Shown one piece after another: positions 24,509 through 27,044 of a stretch of DNA of 27,044 nt (position 1 is the stretch's first letter; every line of letters starts with the position of its first letter). Origin of the DNA: CAMDMI01 sp036759185 (lineage in GTDB: Bacteria; Bacteroidota; Bacteroidia; Cytophagales; Flexibacteraceae); the NCBI GenBank assembly GCA_036759185.1, contig DAIOVD010000041.1:1-27044 (forward strand). Reading direction: 5' to 3'. The translations under genes were made by a program, and so were the position numbers. The notes beneath the pieces are model-generated. The model was not told the origin of the DNA, searched no databases, and saw only the letters and a list, made by a program, of their open reading frames with translations.

Positions 24509-26761
24509 CTATTCAAGTGTCCAGCGGATTCCGGCATATCCTGTCATGCCCTGAACCGGTGCATAATTGTACGAGGGATCAAACGTATAACCGTTCGGAT
24601 TGTCGGTCGAAATTGATTTGTCAAACGGATCGAAAGGACGAAGAATCGGATTTTTGGGAATGAAATTCAGAAGGTTGCGGACACCGGCAAAAAGCTCAAA
24701 ACCATGCAGAAACTGACGGCTCGCCTGTAGATTCACCAGGGGGTAAACAGGAGACCAGGCAGGCCGGAAATCGTTGGGAAAAACAGGGAGTTTCATCGGT
24801 CCGTTGATTCGCCCTGTCAGATCCACCATCCATCTTCCGGTTTTGTAACCCAGACTGAATGTACCGGACGCTGGTGGGGCAAACTGTTGCTGGATTTTTT
24901 CCAACGGACCATCGTGGGTTCGGTTCATTCGAAACACCTGCATCAGGGTTATGCCTGCCATCGCTTTCCATCCGTTTTCAAAATTTCGCTCATAATTCAG
25001 CGAAACACCTCTCGAAATTCCATAGCCATTCAGATTGTCGTAGATGATTTTATCCGGATCCGAATCAAAGTCGCCAATAATCTGGTTTGAAAAACGACTG
25101 TAGAACACGTTGATTTCCAGATTGCTGAATCCGTTTTTGTGAGCGAAGTATCCCTGATAACCCAAATTGATGTTCCAGCTTTTTTCTGGGTTCAAAGACC
25201 GGGCAATCACTACCTGCCGTGCACCTGTGAGTGCGGCATGGTCCTCGGTAAACAGATTCACTACCCGAAAACCACTTCCACCGGAAGCACGGATGCTGTG
25301 GTCAGAATTCATTTTCCATTTCATTCCGGTGCGGGGTGTCAGGATGTGGCCATGTACCGAGTGGTGATCGTACCGCATACCAGCCAGTACAGAAAGTTTT
25401 GGTGTGACCTGATAATCGGCCTGTGCAAAGATGCCAGGCAGAAAAGTCCGGGCATTCTGATTCCGGACTTTCTCTACTTCTGAAACCTGTGTCGCCGGTG
25501 TGTTGTCATCATACAACATAAACCGAACCGGAATGCCGGACACCCAGTGAAGATTCTCTTTCGATCCGGACCAGATCAGTTGGGCAAAACCGGTGTGCTG
25601 AAACGCCAGAAAGTGATTCCGTCCGTAGTATGAATTCTGAAAATGATAATTGTATGAATAATCGAGTTTGAGTTGACCGTTTTGTGAAAGGGGAAGAGTT
25701 CCTAAAAGTTCTGCCCGGCGGGTGACAATCGATTCGCCGTATACCGAATCACTTCCTTCCCAGCGTGGCGACCATTGCATTTCCCCGCCCCAACGGTCTT
25801 CGGCAAACACACGAACAGCCAATGATTTTTTGCCCTGGGTTTTAGAACGGAAGTCCCATTTATTAAAAATCGAAATTCGTTTTTGCAAAGCCAGATCGGT
25901 GAAGTTGTCGCCATTGATGTCTTTGGGGATTCCGTAGTGAAACAGATTCACCCCCAGCAAAGCCTGGTGTTTCCCCGCTTTCCATTTGGTTGAAATGTCA
26001 GAGGAGATTTCCCCGATCGACGTTCCGGATAGTTCTGCCCGGACAATGGGAGCACTTCCGGCATCTTTGGTGATCACATTGATCACACCGGCCAATGCCT
26101 CGGAACCATACAGCGTGGAGGCAGGACCTTTCACCACTTCAATCCGTTTAATCAGCGATTGAGGGATTCCGGCCAGACCATAAACCGTGGACAGGGACGA
26201 TACAATGGGCATTCCGTCGATCAGAATCATGGTATAAGCCCCCTCTAAACCGTTGATGTGAATATCACCCGCACTGCACACATTGCAGTTGAGCTGGGGT
26301 TGAACACCGTTGATCATGTTCACCGACTCCATCAATGACGGTGCCCAGGTTTTCCGGAACAATGCGGGTGTGTACACTTCAATTGGAAGTATCGATTCTT
26401 TCCGTTGCACTTCGTTCATTGTCCCACTCACCACCACTTCATCGAGATCCCGGTTTTTAGGCTGAAGGTGAAAAACCTGGAAGCTTCCTTTCCCGATAAG
26501 GAAGGTATCGGTCACGTAGCCGGCTGCGGCAATGCAAATCTGTTTGTCCGGAACCGCCAGCACCGGAAACCGGAACAGGCCTGTTTCATCGGATGAATAT
26601 CCCCGTCCGGAAGGCAGCAGTTTCACTTGGGCAAAACCAATGGATGACTCATTTCCGGCATCCCGGATTTTTCCCTGAACCTCATTTTTCTGTGCATACA
26701 ACTGCGTCTGCCAAAGGCTGAACAGAATGAAGATGAAAGAATTAAGGCCTGCGGAATTCAT
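24509..26761 (-). CDS. TonB-dependent receptor with CarboxypepD-reg-like N-terminus, 750 aa
   Basis: The start is the ATG at 26761; the TTG at 26773 overlaps the promoter element. Signal peptide about residues 1-24 (LNSFIFILFSLWQTQLYAQ). A carboxypeptidase-like regulatory domain spans about 26-100. A TonB-box-like DEVVVSGT lies near 107-114. The plug carries LNCNVCSAGDIHINGLEG (Cys159 and Cys162) and LIDGMPIVSSLSTVYGLAG, then RIEVVKGPASTLYGSEALAG. The remaining 500 residues are a beta-barrel ending in GIRWTLE. It imports a bulky or scarce substrate across the outer membrane using TonB energy; the substrate is unknown. The CxxC in the plug is seen in a widespread Bacteroidota subgroup. The DtxR-like palindrome at 26766-26779 suggests metal-controlled expression and hence a metal-related substrate, by inference. 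Confidence 0.9.
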   Translation of the reverse strand: MNSAGLNSFIFILFSLWQTQLYAQKNEVQGKIRDAGNESSIGFAQVKLLPSGRGYSSDETGLFRFPVLAVPDKQICIAAAGYVTDTFLIGKGSFQVFHLQPKNRDLDEVVVSGTMNEVQRKESILPIEVYTPALFRKTWAPSLMESVNMINGVQPQLNCNVCSAGDIHINGLEGAYTMILIDGMPIVSSLSTVYGLAGIPQSLIKRIEVVKGPASTLYGSEALAGVINVITKDAGSAPIVRAELSGTSIGEISSDISTKWKAGKHQALLGVNLFHYGIPKDINGDNFTDLALQKRISIFNKWDFRSKTQGKKSLAVRVFAEDRWGGEMQWSPRWEGSDSVYGESIVTRRAELLGTLPLSQNGQLKLDYSYNYHFQNSYYGRNHFLAFQHTGFAQLIWSGSKENLHWVSGIPVRFMLYDDNTPATQVSEVEKVRNQNARTFLPGIFAQADYQVTPKLSVLAGMRYDHHSVHGHILTPRTGMKWKMNSDHSIRASGGSGFRVVNLFTEDHAALTGARQVVIARSLNPEKSWNINLGYQGYFAHKNGFSNLEINVFYSRFSNQIIGDFDSDPDKIIYDNLNGYGISRGVSLNYERNFENGWKAMAGITLMQVFRMNRTHDGPLEKIQQQFAPPASGTFSLGYKTGRWMVDLTGRINGPMKLPVFPNDFRPAWSPVYPLVNLQASRQFLHGFELFAGVRNLLNFIPKNPILRPFDPFDKSISTDNPNGYTFDPSYNYAPVQGMTGYAGIRWTLE

Positions 26762-26765
26762 AATA

Positions 26766-26779
26766 TTAGGCAAACCTAA
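26766..26779. promoter_or_regulatory. DtxR/IdeR-like inverted repeat on the TonB-receptor promoter
   Basis: TTAGG-CAAA-CCTAA is a perfect 5-bp inverted repeat with a 4-base spacer. It has the same half-sites and spacing as the core of DtxR/IdeR-family operators. On the minus strand it contains TAGGTTTG (26778-26771), a perfect -7 match to TAnnTTTG, ten bases before the ATG at 26761. A repressor bound here would block the polymerase. No good TTG was found at -33. Confidence 0.5.
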
Positions 26780-26881
26780 GTTATTAATTTGGTATGCTAA
26801 AATAAAATCATTTGCATGACTTGACTTTTATTGGTTTCGAAGTTGGACGGATTCTCTGTCCAGTGAATTTAGTCTGCCTTG

Positions 26882-26912
26882 TTGGGGTTCTTACATCAGC
26901 TCTCTACCTTTG
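26882..26912 (+). promoter_or_regulatory. Promoter of the pyrophosphatase gene
   Basis: TTG at 26882-26884, then 20 bases, then TACCTTTG at 26905-26912, a perfect match to the -7 consensus TAnnTTTG. A second TTG lies three bases earlier. The -7 box ends only four bases before the ATG at 26917, so transcription would begin at or next to the start codon. Confidence 0.65.
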
Positions 26913-26916
26913 AAAC

Positions 26917-27044
26917 ATGATTCAACATCCCTGGCACGAAGTCCCCTCCGGATTTGATCCGGAAAGCGGACGGGTGCATGCATTGATTGAGATTTCAACT
27001 GGTATGCGGACGAAATACGAAGTCGACAAATCCAGTGGCCTGCT
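26917..27044 (+). CDS. ppa: Inorganic pyrophosphatase, N-terminal 42 codons (runs off right edge)
   Basis: The visible text (HPWHEVPSG, VHALIEISTGMRTKYEVDK, then SGLL) matches the start of family I soluble inorganic diphosphatases, where an NPWH opening, an IEIPxGxxxKYE segment and a GLL or GxL stretch are conserved. The Lys and Glu of the KYEVDK segment belong to the active-site region. The enzyme hydrolyses pyrophosphate to phosphate in the cytosol. Only the N-terminus is in the window, so completeness and the remaining catalytic Asp residues cannot be checked. It is transcribed divergently from the TonB receptor. Confidence 0.85.
   Translation, partial: MIQHPWHEVPSGFDPESGRVHALIEISTGMRTKYEVDKSSGL

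Overview
The window is a chromosomal segment of a Bacteroidota bacterium, probably from an uncultured or draft-assembled lineage. Three signs point there. There are secreted proteins with type IX secretion (T9SS) C-terminal sorting domains, a PorV2/PorU2-type gene pair, and a TonB-dependent receptor with a carboxypeptidase-like N-terminal domain. Several genes have promoters of the Bacteroidota form TTG-N19/20-TAnnTTTG. I cannot place it below phylum. A 10-N scaffold gap at 8025-8034 shows that it is a draft assembly.

Left part (1-5644): the minus strand carries the N-terminal 455 codons of a large secreted protein that runs off the window, and a 974-aa secreted FG-GAP/VCBS protein with a T9SS tail. 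Between them, on the plus strand, is a small XRE-type helix-turn-helix protein. It is preceded by a perfect 52-bp palindrome nested in a 106-bp dyad that overlaps its promoter. A 40-bp copy of the 3' end of this regulator recurs on the far side of the VCBS gene, so that gene sits between two copies of the same gene end.

Middle part (5645-10608, plus strand): an APC amino-acid permease, an alkyltransferase-like DNA-lesion-binding protein, an M43 (pappalysin-like) secreted zinc protease interrupted by what looks like a false assembly gap, a 3-hydroxybutyryl-CoA dehydrogenase and a seven-helix membrane protein of unknown role. Next come about 930 bases without a convincing gene. They contain a strong minus-strand terminator with no assigned gene and an array of palindromic repeats.

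Right part (11538-27044): two divergent outer-membrane gene sets. To the left runs a PorV-like barrel gene, translationally coupled to a large barrel protein with a ComEA-like helix-hairpin-helix N-terminus. To the right runs porV2-porU2 (gingipain-type C25 peptidase, 1688 aa) and a DUF5686-type barrel protein. Convergent with these are a TonB-dependent receptor, with a DtxR/IdeR-like palindrome on its promoter, and a membrane-anchored class C beta-lactamase-fold protein that has lost its catalytic Ser and Lys. The window ends in the first 42 codons of an inorganic pyrophosphatase.

Most genes here act at the cell surface: export and anchoring of proteins (porV2/porU2), exported cargo (M43 protease, VCBS protein, probably the left-edge protein), and outer-membrane transport. 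The most unusual items are the giant palindrome with the duplicated regulator tail, the dead serine hydrolase beside a TonB receptor with a metal-repressor-like box, the helix-hairpin-helix barrel, and the orphan minus-strand transcript unit near 10.7 kb.
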